From the NCBI GenBank assembly GCA_910574455.1, contig CAJSYZ010000002.1:4675671-4739670 (forward strand): a DNA stretch of 64,000 nt, read 5' to 3'. Below, one piece after another: positions 23,374 to 35,419 of the stretch (within the stretch, counting starts at the first letter, position 1; every line of letters starts with the position of its first letter). A model generated the notes under the pieces. The model saw only the letters and a list, made by a program, of their open reading frames with translations, ran no database searches and had not been told where the DNA came from. Source of the DNA: Trichaptum fuscoviolaceum (taxonomy: Eukaryota; Basidiomycota; Agaricomycetes; Hymenochaetales; Trichaptaceae). The translations under genes were made by a program, and so were the position numbers.

Positions 23374-25220
23374 ATGACCGCCGCCCAGGTGTACAGCGGC
23401 GAGCCTCTGCGGCCAAATGCCTACGACAACGATGGCCCGCTCTTTGACTACCATCCGCCGAGACCTCAGTTTCGTGATGATCCACGCCTTTCCAGCTCGC
23501 ACAGCTCGACTGGTTCGAACAGGCAGCTGCACCAGCCATCCATGGATAACTTTGATACACGTTCACATTCATCCCAGTATGACTCTCGCAATTCGCGTGG
23601 CACGACGAGGAGCATGAACAACTTGAACGGCGCACAGGGCACGCCACCGACTGCGTACCCCGACGAACTTGGCCAGACAAGATACGAGGCTCAGCCGCCA
23701 CCTATGGGTCCTCGTGGACGACAATTACCGCCTACACAACCATCATACTCCGATGAGGACCGTGATGTCTCCCCCTCTCCGCCAGGCGATGACGATGATT
23801 TTTTCACCCAACAAGCACCCTTTGATGCAGCGTATGCTCAGTCTCTCGGAAGGGAGTCACAACGCGGTCCTTCGCCACCACCACAGCCCCTCCTCGACCA
23901 CTCTCACTTACGACCAGGAAACCAGGCATCACTACTTAGCCATGAAAAAACTCTAGAGCTCTATCGTGCTAATGCCAAGAAAACCCAAGATCCCGAGGTT
24001 CAGTTTGAGTTTGCTGTCTTTATGATCGATGCATCCAAGTCCATGCCTATTCCGGTAGAGACACCAGGCAATGTCATCGAGGTTGAACGCGCAATCGAGA
24101 AGCGCGACAACCTCATCCGCGAAGCTATCGCATTATTGAAGAAACTTGCCGACCGTGGGCATGCAGCATCGCAATATTTCCTCGCAGACTGCTATGCCAA
24201 TGGCATCGGGACGAAACGGGGTCGACAAGATTTCGACAGTGCATATCCATTATTCGTGCTCGCTGCGAAGCATGGACACCCCGATGCCTCTTACCGGGCG
24301 GGAACTTGCTGTGAGAATGGTTGGGGCTGCAGGCGCGAATCAGCCAAGGCAGTTCAATTTTTCCGTAAGGCGGCGGCATCATTACATCCTGGCGCCATGT
24401 ACCGTCTCGGCATCGCAGAACTCAACGGCGAGCTCGGTCTGTCAAAGAGTCCAAAGGAGGGCGTGAAATGGCTCAAGCGTTCCGCAGAACATGCTACAGC
24501 AGAGTTCCCTCACGCCTTGCACGAGCTAGCCCTTCTGCATGAACGTGGCATTCACAATGTCGTATTCGTTGACTACGAATACGCTGCGGAATTGCTAGCG
24601 CAGGCTGCGGAACTTGGCTATGCACCGAGCGCTTACCGGCTAGGAGAATGCTATGAATATGGGAAAATGGGTTGCCCACAGGATGCTGCGCTTTCAATTC
24701 ACTACTACGTGAGCTATTCATTCCTTGCCTGAAATGATTCTTGTTCATCAATCCCCCGAAGAATATTGCCGCGCAACAAGGTCACCGTGACGCTTGCTTT
24801 GCCTTAACGGCCTGGTATCTCGTTGGATCACCTGGTGTTTTACCTCAGTCCGATACAGAAGCATTCCTTTGGGCGAAGAAGGCTGCTGAAGCAGGTCTCG
24901 CAAAGGCTCAATATGCAGTTGGTTACTTCCTTGAGGTCGGCATAGGGACTACGGCATCCATGAATGAGTAAGTTTTGATCCTCTTTGCTGATTTGATCCT
25001 CGTTTTATAACACGGGTTCGTTGAAACTGTAGGGCACTACAATGGTACAAGAAGGCAGCAGATCAGGGTGATAAACGAGCGTCTCAACGTCTAAAGGCTC
25101 CTCTTAACGGACCTATTCCTCAACCAGGGGGTCATGGCGCTGTTCTTAGACGGGACAGGGATGGCGGCTCAAGTCCACCGGACAAATCCCACAAGGACAA
25201 GGATTGTGTCATCATGTAAT
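23374..25220 (+). CDS. SKT5: Skt5/Chs4-type chitin synthase activator with Sel1 repeats
   Basis: Regulatory protein that recruits and activates a class IV chitin synthase at the plasma membrane. ATG at 23374 begins a long Pro/Ser/Asp-rich disordered region of about 200 residues. A row of Sel1-type TPR repeats follows (about 23970-25080), with the signature small-residue spacing, for example AASQYFLADCYANGIGT and LHPGAMYRLGIAELNG. Introns lie at 24709-24760 and 24968-25031. The C-terminus is KDKDCVIM with TAA at 25218-25220. The final Cys-Val-Ile-Met is a farnesylation CaaX box, also found in yeast Chs4 and needed there for membrane attachment. All parts are intact. Confidence 0.94.
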
Positions 25221-25746
25221 CCTGATGAACTCACCTGCATGACATATCTATCTCCATGGAGGCCTGATTTGCTTCTCCCTTTCGAGACCCCTTTCTTCAC
25301 ATATTCGCTTCTTCCGCGTATAATACTTTCCAGTTAGGCAACGTACCTTAGATCTCTTGCGTCCCATGGACGAGACAAGAAACACCACACGATCGAGGCT
25401 CTCACATTCCTTACCTTACATTCCAGCAATATTCACTCACGGACCTCTCATTATGCTCTGTATTATTTTATTTGTTCCAGCCATTCATAGCACACGATTC
25501 TAATATCGTCCACGAATTCAGGCCCTTTGGGTGCATTTCATTAATCAAAGAATACCGTGTAGTACTCACGTGATGTGCCAGTGATAAGTGCAAAGTTAAG
25601 CTCGGCTGTTCGGAGGGCCACCGGCAGCCTGAGATCGACGGTTTGCATCATACAGTAGACGTCCGGATCTTGACCACTGACGGGTTCACTCGTTTGGCCC
25701 ATACTATTTCTTCAATATACACCACGACTACATACTACTCTCGAAT
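25221..25746. other. Intergenic region between Skt5 and MCC alpha genes
   Basis: About 530 bp of 3' UTR and promoter sequence. No gene, repeat or RNA was recognised. Confidence 0.5.
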
Positions 25747-28724
25747 ATGCTAACCTCAAGCTCGCGTACTGCATCCACTCGTGTATCTCTGAGCAAGCTC
25801 AAGGTTACCAGCAAGGTGTCGAAGAGTGCCTCGGCGTCCATCACACGGGCTACAGCTGCGCGAAGGGGTGCAGTTACCAGTACGAAGAGTCTCACTCGGA
25901 GCTTGCAGAGTCTCGGTTTGGAGAGGAATGCGAGGTATATGGCCACTGGTACGGTCTATGGTGTACAGAATAAGCATGAACTAGGTCAACAATAATCGGT
26001 TTCTAGTCTCCGCAACGCAAGGCTTGTCAATAGAGCGCAAACCTCTTTTCGACAAGATTCTCATCGCTAATCGGTAAATCGTAACTCTCCTCAGCCTAAT
26101 TCACAGAAACTTACTTTAATAGAGGAGAGATTGCCTGTCGAGTGATCCGCACGGCGAAGCGTTTGGGTATTAAGACGGTCGCAGTGTACAGTGAGGTTGA
26201 CGCCAACTCATTACATGTCAAACATGTATGTCCTTCCATTGTCAGCCCTTACTACATTTCTCTCCTAACAAGAAACAATTATTCAGGCAGACGAAGCATA
26301 TTGCATCGGGCCCGCCGCGTCGTCTGAGAGTTATGTATGTCTCTGTCATATCGTGAGAGTGAATCGGACGGTGGCTGAAGTGTCGAGAAGCTCCGGATGG
26401 ACAAAATTATTGCAGTTGCGAAGAAGAGCGGGGCTCAGGTATGCATGAAATGCGTGTCTCTATAAACCTAGCTTACCTATGTTACAGGCAATTCATCCTG
26501 GGTGGGCATTCTAACTAAACTTTTGAAAGCCTATTTTGATCAGTACCACAGTTATGGCTTTTTAAGTGAAAATGCTTCGTTCGCCCAGAAGCTGGCAGAC
26601 GAAGGATTGGTCTTCATTGGTCCATCTCCTTCCTCAATACTAAGCATGGGGTCAAAGAGGTAAGCTTCCCCCGATGTCTAACAAAACAGTTTTCATAACG
26701 CATAAATGCAGTGAATCGAAGGAAATCATGACCGCAGCAGGTGTCCCCTGTGTTCCAGGATATCATGGTTCCGACCAATCACCCGAGAAGCTTGCTTTAG
26801 AGGCTGAACAGATTGGCTTCCCTGTACTCATCAAGGCTGTTATGGGCGGAGGAGGCAAGGGTATGCGTATCGTTCACTCTGCGGCAGAATTCCCGCAAGC
26901 ACTCGAATCCGCTCGTCGGGAAGCACAGAAAAGCTTCGGAGATGAACGTGTTTTAGTTGAGAAATACATCGTCCGCCCGCGTCACATTGAAGTGCAGGTT
27001 TTCGGTGATTCGTTCGGCAATGTCGTGAGTTTGTGGGAGCGTGATTGCTCGGTTCAACGAAGACACCAAAAAATAATTGAAGAAGTACGTTGTAGTTCAA
27101 GTGAAATCACTTTCTTCATAGGAACTAAATGTAAAAAGGCTCCTGCACCAGGTATATCAGAAGAACTCCGTTCAGATCTTTGCCAGAAAGCGGTTGCTGC
27201 TGCTAAAGCTGTGAATTATCTCGGAGCTGGGACGGTTGAATTCATTCTTGATAATGACACAGAAGCATTCTTCTTCATGGAGATGTATGTTATGTTGTTT
27301 ACAGACATCATGTCTACATCTCTGATGATATTTTTTTCTTCAGGAATACTAGATTGCAAGTAGAAGTGAGTACATACGACCAGACTGTGCATCGTATTCT
27401 GAGCGCTCTCTAGCACCCAGTGACAGAAATGATCACTGCCCAGGATCTCGTAGAATGGCAACTTGAGGTTCGATTCCATCTTTCATTTCCATCGTCTTTT
27501 AGGTATATTGACAGTCTTTATGCTATCGACAGGTGGCCGCAGGTAACCCTCTTCCCGTCAATCAAGCGGACATTCCCCGGATCGGGCACGCGTTCGAAGC
27601 TCGAATATATGCCGAGAACCCACGAAATGATTTTCTTCCTGATGTTGGTCCACTGGTGTATCTTTCAACCCCAAAAGCTTCAGCAAACGTCCGCCTCGAA
27701 GAGGGCTTTTTGCAAGGATCTAACATAGAAGTATACTATGATCCCCTCATTTCTAAACTTATTGCCCACGGTAGAGATAGAACGGAGGCCTTAAGGGTAC
27801 TACGGAAGGCTCTGGAAGAGTATCATGTTGTGGGAGTCTCGACCAATATCGAGTTCCTACGGGCTTTAGCGGGTAACGAACATTTCATTGGCGGAGAGGT
27901 CGAGACCGGATTCATCCAGGTATGTTACATCTCGGGGCAAAGGTCGATCCATACTGATTTGCGGCCACCACTTGCAGAAGCACCATGACGAACTATTCCC
28001 GCCGATAGCCGAACCGGATCCAGAGACTTTAGCGCAAGCTGCTCTCTTTGTCGTCCTTAGAGATATGCCCTCATCAAACCATTCGCCGTGGACGTCTCTG
28101 GGCCCGAGACGATTTGGGGGTGATGCCTATGAACGACTGATAACGTTTCAGGCCGAGGCCCCTGCATCAGGAGACCAATCACCGACGTCTGTGCAAGTCA
28201 AATTCATTGGTCAGGGCTTGTTTGACCTTACCATCAATACGCCTAAGTCAAAGAGGGAGTTCAATTCAATCACCGCTCAATTATCCTCCAGCACTTCGGT
28301 ATTGTCTACTCTGTCTGGCCGTCAGCTTCGTACAACGGTTGTCTCTCAACCTCCGGCTCCTACGACACTACCCACCCATGGAACAGGCGAACGCCTGCAC
28401 GTGTTCCACGGTGGCCAGAGAAGCTCCTTGCTCATCCCAGCCCCTAAATGGCTGCAGTCTATGGGAGAAGGCGTGCTGCAAGCTGCGAATGCAAAGGGAG
28501 GAATTCGCGCGCCGATGCCAAGTCTCGTTGTCGATGTGCGCGTGCAGCCCGGCGATACCGTGGACGTGGGACAGGCTGTTGTAGTTCTGGAAAGCATGAA
28601 GACCGAAACGGTTCTTCGGGCGAGCTTAAAAGGAATTGTAAGGGGAGTCGCGTGCAAGAAGGGGGACATGGTCGAAGAAGGCCGGGAACTTGTTGAAGTC
28701 GAACCCTCCGAGGAAACATCGTGA
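25747..28724 (+). CDS. Methylcrotonyl-CoA carboxylase, biotin-carrying alpha subunit
   Basis: Mitochondrial enzyme of leucine breakdown; the alpha subunit carboxylates its own biotin with ATP and bicarbonate. ATG at 25747 starts an Arg/Ser-rich presequence free of acids for about 60 residues. The biotin carboxylase domain follows: [20 protein letters not shown], then [19 protein letters not shown], the ATP-grasp loop [23 protein letters not shown], and EMNTRLQVEHPVTE (split by introns). The C-terminal biotinyl domain carries ESMKTE, with the biotinylated Lys codon at 28599-28601; fungal MCC alpha often has this form rather than AMKM. TGA at 28722-28724. Propionyl-CoA carboxylase alpha is the main alternative, but organisation and fungal occurrence favour MCC. 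The beta subunit is not in this window. Confidence 0.93.
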
Positions 28725-29237
28725 ATAACAATCTCGGGACATGAACCGGCAAAGCTGTTAAAATTCTATGGCATTGTATAACTAAATTGATCTGTATCCA
28801 TACGAGAAATCACAGGGGAACATGGTTGGTCAGAGGTCCTTTGTGACGAAAGACTGAAGATGCACAGCAAGTCCTTTGTACGGTGTATCGGGACGGGAGC
28901 TGATCACGCCAGGCCCTGAGGTCCTTTGAGATAAAGGTTGAGAGCCTCGTGGCCTTGGCCGATTTGCCTTGTTTTGGGGATAGATTATAGGACCCTGGCG
29001 AACGGGATTGGCCGAGCTCATCCTTTTGAACTTTCGACGGTGAGCACTTCGCTCAAAGAGAGCTACAAAGGACGCGCTAGTCCACACTGCCGCCCATGCA
29101 TCCGGCCTTTCTTTTCGCATATAAAGTCGAGGCGTGCGCGCCATGCTCCGTACGCAAACGCGCCCCTTCTCTTCCCCCTTCCCTTGTCTACCGCACCGAG
29201 CTTTCCTCTTGTCCTCACTTCAACCAATCCTCTTGCT
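28725..29237. other. Intergenic promoter region of the zinc-finger-like gene
   Basis: About 510 bp. The right end is pyrimidine-rich and has a TATA-like element (listed separately). An open frame on the plus strand reaches in from 28938, but it lacks an ATG with coding-like sequence before 29238. Confidence 0.5.
29120..29125 (+). promoter_or_regulatory. TATA-box-like element
   Basis: TATAAA lies 113 bp before the ATG at 29238 and is followed by pyrimidine-rich sequence, a common layout for strongly expressed fungal genes. The match is exact, but the function is inferred. Confidence 0.35.
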
Positions 29238-30926
29238 ATGGATAACTCACTAAGCGTAATGACAGACGAGCAAAATTCGGGCAGTCTGGGGCATCTACTC
29301 AGCCTTCACCAATTCTCAGCGCTCTCAGATGCTCCTTACCCCCTGGATTCTGTCTACGATCTATCGGCGGTAGCCTGCCCAGTAACTTTCGACGAGCGAT
29401 GGCAAAAATACGGAAATGCCGTCTCGGCAGGCAGGGCGGCAGCTGAGCTCCAGCACGTTAGCTCTGGGCAGAGCTTTGAAACTATGAACACTGATCTGGA
29501 ACTGTACGTCATCCAGCTGTTATTCATCCACCTTTATTATTGACGCATATATACTATCAGAATGGCCAGTCTTTCTTCTTTTACTTCCTCCCCCTCGTCA
29601 TACTCCCAAGAGACACTCTCCCCCGGCTCATTGCATGGGATGGACTGCGAAGCATTCCAACAATTCACCCCTTCACGAGGCGCCTCCGACTTTGAAGGAC
29701 ATGTTATCTACGCGAACCATTTTCATTCTCAGCAGCTAGCTGAACTCAGAGTGTCCGTTCTAGATGAGGATCTTCTACGTCCACTCATGGCCCACTCCTC
29801 TCCTGTTGGACTCGCAGACAATTCCTTGCATCTTCTTATGACCCCATCTGATCTCGATGAATCTGGCAGCAAACGAGTTTCTTCGGGCTTCGATTTCAAT
29901 CCACAGTTTAACCAACCCCTTCTTTCCTATCCTACACCCGGATCCGTTAGCCATTTCCCTGCTAGGTACCTTGGATCACAGATAACCGCAAATCCTAGCC
30001 AACCGGAGCAATTCTACCCGACACCCACCTCTACTCCCGAGCGTGTTCTCGCTTCCCTACCTAGTCACAGCGCTCAGGACGCGAAACTGCGCGCTTCCCC
30101 GCAGCCGTCTTTGCCTCTGGCGAGGGCTACTCGTCCCGTTCGTGCTGCCGCTGCGAAGCGAAAGGTATACTATGCGGCTAGTGACGACGAATCAGACGAA
30201 TATGAATCAGCGCCCGAACCTTCGCCCGAACCAGCGCCCAAGCGTCGCAAGGCTCCATCTGCTACGCGGTCGAGCGTGACTCCTCAGAAATTTAACGGCA
30301 AGCGCAAATCTGAGAAGAAACTGCAGAAGAAGAATCAGAAGGAAGCAAAGGTCGTCTGGGAAGAGGACAAGACCGCGGACCCCTCAGCTCCGGTTCATGA
30401 GAACGGAAAGATTGTCGATGGTTGCCAGTGGGGTGTACCTGTTTATGCAGTGTGCCAAGTTGAAGGTGTACGCTCGATCAAATGGCGCTGCAGTAGATGC
30501 TCTGCTTTGCTTGGCCGTAGACCAGATCTCCATCGCCACTGGAAGAGTTGCGTCGCGAACGCCTTCTTCATCTGCGATGAAGTCATTCGTGAGTCTGTCT
30601 CCTTGCCACATTGTCGAGACTTCGTCGTTAACCATGTCGCTTTTGTAGACGAAGACGGTAGCGTGTGGCCTGGATGTGGTACTATCTGCTCGCGCCAGGA
30701 CGCCGCACGCAGGCATATCGAACGGCGCTTCAGGAACGGCCACTGCTCCCTCACCAAACCGAACAAAGGCAGCTTCCCTACGATTGCAGCCTACGAGCAG
30801 CGTCTTGCCGTTTACAACAATATGCTAGTTAACAGCACATGGCGTGCTGCGCTCCCAGTCAGCGAGAAAAATCGCCTCGCTCACTCAGCCCTCTCTGGCA
30901 TGAAGACAGACATATTCAAGGAGTGA
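29238..30926 (+). CDS. Zinc-finger-like putative DNA-binding protein
   Basis: ATG at 29238 (MDNSLSVMTDEQNSG), one intron at 29505-29561, and TGA at 30924-30926. The N-terminal 60% is Ser/Pro-rich and looks disordered. It contains a basic stretch (KRKVYYAASDDESDEYESA, then Pro-Glu repeats and PKRRKAPS), which is a likely nuclear localisation signal. The C-terminal part carries two Cys/His clusters: WRCSRCSALLGRRPDLHRHW followed by a Cys, and GCGTICSRQDAARRHIERRF followed by GHCS. They resemble degenerate C2H2 fingers of the kind seen in mushroom-specific regulators. I infer a nuclear regulator. Family and target genes are unknown. Confidence 0.8.
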
Positions 30927-31620
30927 TCTTTCACCGCAAAACAATTTTCCGCCTTTACTTTCAAGACGAATGACGCCTATACGATCTTTCACCACGATTT
31001 ATCAAAATTTTACTACTAAAAGCTGATGTTAGCATTTGTATTCTATAGTTCCACTTGGTTTCTTGTCGGATATTCGTTTTATGTAGCGTTACAACCAGTT
31101 ACGCCCTTGTCGTGCCCTTTTAATGTGTATCTTTTATATTGGCCTCTGTCACAGTGGCATGTCCCTTTGTGGCTTTCATTTTCTTCTTCTTTTATTTTCC
31201 CGTACATGGACAAAGTATCGTTGTAATTGGATATCATGTCTCACCCTTCAAAACGGCGCTCCGTGCTTTTTATAATCGAGTAAAGCTTCCCGCGAACGTG
31301 CAAAGGTGACGAATGATTGAATGACTTCAATATACACCGAGACGCAGAGGGACCTGAGTCGGTACCTTTGAAAGTCGGCGGAGAGCGCAGAATTCCGCAC
31401 AAGGTCTTGGCACTAACATCTCAGGCTAAAGGTCAAGTTATCCCCATGAGGATAGCTGACTTATTTTTGGCAATCGCTTCGATGATCAACCATTACATGC
31501 ATTCATGGATTTGAACTTTCCGCTATCGTAATATAAAAGTGTGACGAAGGAGATTAAACCAAGCAAATGGAGAGGTATATTTACACGTGCAAGCAAGGGT
31601 GGCAGACAGAACCTCCTTTA
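30927..31620. other. Intergenic region between two convergent genes
   Basis: About 690 bp of AT-rich sequence forming the 3' ends of the zinc-finger-like and epimerase genes. The T-rich part (31010-31230) gives short hydrophobic frames that look like chance. No gene is supported. Confidence 0.5.
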
Positions 31621-33344
31621 CTAAACTTCTTCCTGCACCTTCAAGACTTCCACGCCTTTATCTAAGACATCGCCGTTGAGAGGCTTCGTCTCAACGATAC
31701 CATTGACAGTCTCTTCGACAGCTTTCATTTCGCCATTAACCTGCAGAGCTGCCACGCCGTTGACAAGTTCCCCTTGACCGAGCGTGTCGCCGAGGAATGA
31801 CCCCGCGTATCCCTCCGGATTCTTCGTCTGCCAGTTCCACAGGTCACGGCACATAGTATCCAGATCCGACGGTGCCTTGAAACCCAACTCTTTCTCTGCC
31901 AGAGCTGGATCTGCGATGAGATAAGGCACATCACCTTTTCTAAAGTTTAGAGTTATTTTCGTCAGTGATCGACGCCTAAGTGTCAAGGAAAGTGCAGTCA
32001 AACCTTCGTCCGATGATCTCATACTTATAGTCGAAGCCAGTTGCTTTGCGCATTGCTTCGAGAATGTCAATCACGCTCATACCCTTGCCCTTTCCGAGGT
32101 TATAAGCTTTAAAGCGTCCGGCATTTGAGTTGGGTTCGAAGACTTTAGAGTCTGATGCGAGAGCGTTGAGGGCTAGTAGATGGCCAGAAGCAAGGTCTAG
32201 GACATGTAAGTAATCGCGAACGCAGGTTCCGTCGCTTTGATAGTTAGTTAGATATGATTTGGGGAGATGCACGAAAGACCTACTGGGTAGGGTAGTCATT
32301 TCCAAACACCTTGAGAGTATTTTCTTTGACTCTCCCACAAGCCATATGCGCGAGCAAAGGAAGGAGATTGCCTGGCCTGCCCTTCGGCTCTTCGCCAATT
32401 AGACCAGACGGGTGAGCGCCGGCAGGACTGAAGCAAAATCAGAGATCTGTCGACTTGATATTTGCACAGATCAGCGACGTACTTGAAGTATCGCAATGAG
32501 ATCGCACTCCATCGTTGAGACTCGGCTATGATGTCGTTTTAATAAATTAGGGACGGGTTAGCTTAAATGCCTCTTACCTTGGCATAAGTCCTCAATAATT
32601 GTCTCGCACATCACCTTCGTCTTTCCGTAGGGACTATCTGCCTTCAACCGAGTGGTTTCCGGTATGGGAATTTCAGGAGGTGTACCGTAAACGGTAGCAG
32701 AGGAGGAATAGACCATCCTGGTACATTCAAACTCGTCCATTATTTGAAGGAGCGAGATCGTAGCAGCTACATTGTTTGCATAATATGTCAAAGGTATCTG
32801 TGTCGATTCGCCGACCGCTTTGTATGCCTTGATTATGAGGATCAGTACACGACAGCGCAAAGACTCGCAGAATCTTAACGTACGGCAACATGGATTACAC
32901 CCCATATCCCATTCTTCCCATATCGTTCAAACACACTTCTAATCTCCTCAGGCTTTGTCAGTTCGCATGAGTATACATCGATGACTGTGCTGTCGAGGTC
33001 CTGCTCGTTGGCATCCTCTGGGAGCGTTGATTTCGCAAGTTGAGACACCCGCTTGAGAGATGTCGGGTACGAGTTGTGGTAGTTGTCGAGTGATATGACC
33101 TTGTATTTGCGGGTTTCAACAAGCTTGTAGACAACATGCGAGCCTGTCGAGATGAGAAAGGAATGACCGACATCACGATGATCAATTAGGACACGTCCGA
33201 TTGAGCATGTGAAGTTCTAAAGCTGCGCACCAATATACCCCGCGCCGCCAGTGACGATGACTCTCTATTTCTTCGAGGTTATTTAACAAAGCAATATTAA
33301 GTTAAGGGCGTATGTACCTTCAATACCTCTGGTGGGGAAGTCAT
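31621..33344 (-). CDS. UDP-glucose 4-epimerase (GAL10/GalE type)
   Basis: Interconverts UDP-galactose and UDP-glucose in the Leloir pathway; cytosolic SDR-family enzyme with tightly bound NAD. ATG at 33344 gives MTSPPEVLK, then [20 protein letters not shown] with the glycine-rich TGxxGxxG loop assembled across an intron. Catalytic elements are present: the SSSATVYG serine motif near 32690-32710 and the SPYGKTK (YxxxK) motif near 32605-32640. Substrate-domain blocks include [20 protein letters not shown] near 32170-32230 and [19 protein letters not shown] near 32050-32110. TAG at 31621-31623. The length fits a stand-alone epimerase without the mutarotase domain found fused in yeast Gal10. A C-terminal tail of about 45 residues is extra and poorly conserved in type. 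Confidence 0.95.
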
Positions 33345-34104
33345 TGTTTGAGTACGAATAGCGTAAGTGTTAGCGTGAATTTGGGTGGCATGTACTTGAG
33401 TGATCGTCAAATTTATAGGGCGAACACGTCTCGGACATGACGCGCTTTGAACCGAGTGACGATAGAACACAGTTCATCACTGGCATGCGGACCGGCTTTG
33501 GATTGCTCTGCCAACAAATGAATCAACGGTCCGTATTTCCTCTCCTAACCTCCACCAGCACATGCTATGAGGAAGCTCATAGGCGACATCAATTGTTCAA
33601 GAAGCCCATCGATAAACATATTCTCCCGTCTTAGGTTCTATACTAGTTGACACGGGCACGGAGAAATCGTACTTAGGTCTGGGTCGTTGGCGGACTCGGT
33701 CGGAAACGGATTCATAAGGAAGTATCGTAGAATTATCGCTGTTACTCTTGCAGGCCATTCGACTAATGTGCTACAAGGTCAACTTGGATATCAATCGGAA
33801 GTAAACTATGACAACAGTTCGTACATATTTTCAGTCATCTGTGAACTACTACGACAACTTTCAAGTTCCTTTCCTTTTGTACAAAATCCCTTAATCGAAG
33901 AAAACACAACTTCTTGACAAACAGCCCGCTCCGCTCCTTCGTCGATCTATTTTAAGCCTAACCATCGCAAATAGAATTCGTACAAAACTGGAACATGATC
34001 CGCGTACTGAAAGAAAAACTCGCTTTGGCGTCACGCTATAAATGAAGTCTTTTAAGCAAATTTCTTCAATTGAGTCGAGAAAGAGCTAACCTTATCATTA
34101 ACGC
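33345..34104. other. Intergenic region upstream of the epimerase
   Basis: About 760 bp holding the epimerase promoter and the 3' UTR of the repeat-protein gene. Short plus-strand frames at 33437-33917 show no motif. Nothing else was recognised. Confidence 0.5.
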
Positions 34105-35215
34105 TTAGTTGCGAGTGTGACTACGTCCACGAGAGCCAGAACCATGACGAGGCTCGGGAGAGCGACGAGTGTGAGAGCGTCCGCGAGAGCCTGAATCACC
34201 GTGACGCCTCTTGGTCAAACGATCGTTGCTTCGTCCACGAGAGCCAGACCCGTGACGAGGCTCGGGAGAGCGACGAGTGTGAGAGCGCCCGCGAGAACCT
34301 GAACCATGACGAGGCTCGGGAGAGCGACGAGTGTGAGAGCGCCCGCGAGAACCTGAACCATGACGAGGCTCGGGAGAGCGACGAGTGTGAGAGCGCCCGC
34401 GAGAGCCTGAACCATGACGGGGCTCGGGAGAGCGACGAGTGTGAGAGCGTCCGCGAGAACCTGAATCACCGTGACGCCTCTTGGTCAAACGATCGTTGCT
34501 TCGTCCACGAGAGCCAGACCCGTGACGAGGCTCGGGAGAACGACGAGTGTGAGAGCGCCCGCGAGAACCTGAACCATGACGAGGCTCGGGAGAGCGACGA
34601 GTGTGAGAGCGTCCGCGAGAACCTGAATCACCGTGACGCCTCTTGGTCAGACGGTCATTGCTTCGTCCACGAGAGCCAGAGTCACCGTGCCTCCTCTTCG
34701 TAAGGCGGTCATTGCTGCGTCCACGGGAGCCGGAATCGCCATGACGTCTCTTGGTCAAACGGTCATTGCTGCGTCCGCGAGAACCAGAGTCGCCGTGACG
34801 CCTCTTCGTAAGGCGGTCATTGCTGCGTCCGCGAGAGCCGGAATCACCGTGACGCCTCTTCGTAAGGCGGTCATTGCTGCGTCCACGAGAACCGGAGTCT
34901 CCGTGGCGGCGTTTGTCCAGTCTCGTGTGGCTGGCACCCCGAGAGCCGGAATCACCATGACGGGGCGCTGGGAGTGGGGCGGGTTCGCGGCGGGTGTGTG
35001 AACGTCCACGGGAACCAGAGTCGCCATGTCTCCTCTTGGTCAAGCGGTCATTGCTTCGGCCGCGAGAGCCAGAGTCACCGTGGCGAGGTTCCGGTGAACG
35101 ACGAGTGTGAGATCGACCACGAGAGCCGGAGTCACCGTGACGAGGCTCTGGGGAACGACGAGTGTGGGATCGGCCACGAGAACCAGAGTCACCATGCCTG
35201 GGATCCCTAGCAAAG
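34105..35215. repeat. In-frame coding minisatellite, about 20 units of 51-69 bp
   Basis: The DNA behind the repeat protein is a tandem array whose unit lengths are all multiples of three (51, 54, 57 and one of 69 bp). Neighbouring units are nearly identical, and two unit types are interspersed, with a block of five successive Lys-Arg units. This indicates recent expansion and homogenisation by unequal exchange or slippage while the frame was kept. The opposite strand is open over long stretches only because of the periodicity. Confidence 0.9.
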
Positions 35216-35419
35216 ACGCGGACGGGGCTACGTCCTCGAATGAAATCCCTAGCGACGAGGTCGTTCGTCAAGCCGCTCAAAGCATTAGCAGGGGTCTGAA
35301 GAGGGTTAGCTTACATTTGAAAGCGATAATAGGGAGCATTGTTTTCTTACCGGCCTGGCAGCTGCAGCGGTAACGACCGCGGTGATCACAAAGAGGACGA
35401 AGTTCTTCTTGAACTGCAT
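34105..35419 (-). CDS. Secreted tandem-repeat protein, candidate Kex2-processed precursor
   Basis: Two exons, 419 residues by my count. Exon 1 (35351-35419) encodes MQFKKNFVLFVITAVVTAAA, a clear secretion signal. After one short intron, exon 2 (34105-35295) encodes about 30 residues of lead and then 20 consecutive units of 17-23 residues. Every unit begins RHG(D)SGSRG. Nine end in Lys-Arg, mostly as RHGDSGSRGRSNDRLTKR; nine end in SPEP, as RHGDSGSRGRSHTRRSPEP or the form lacking Asp; one ends in PAPLPAP; the last is cut short. There are no cysteines and no acidic or hydrophobic core. Lys-Arg is the preferred Kex2 site, so Golgi cleavage could release many copies of a roughly 16-residue basic peptide. 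Function unknown. Alternatives are a wall or mucin-like structural protein or an effector. Confidence 0.85.

Noticed and set aside
28938..29237. Upstream in-frame extension of the zinc-finger-like protein
   Set aside because: It starts without ATG and reads through the TATA-like and pyrimidine-rich promoter; the ATG at 29238 is the first good start.
34633..35001. Long open frames on the plus strand across the repeat array, encoding repeats such as PLRKAVIAAS
   Set aside because: They are antisense shadows kept open by the three-base periodicity of the array; the minus strand has the signal-peptide exon, intron and stop.
34105..35215. Regular repeats that could suggest a CRISPR-like array
   Set aside because: Units are contiguous, translate as one protein and have no unique spacers; the genome is eukaryotic.
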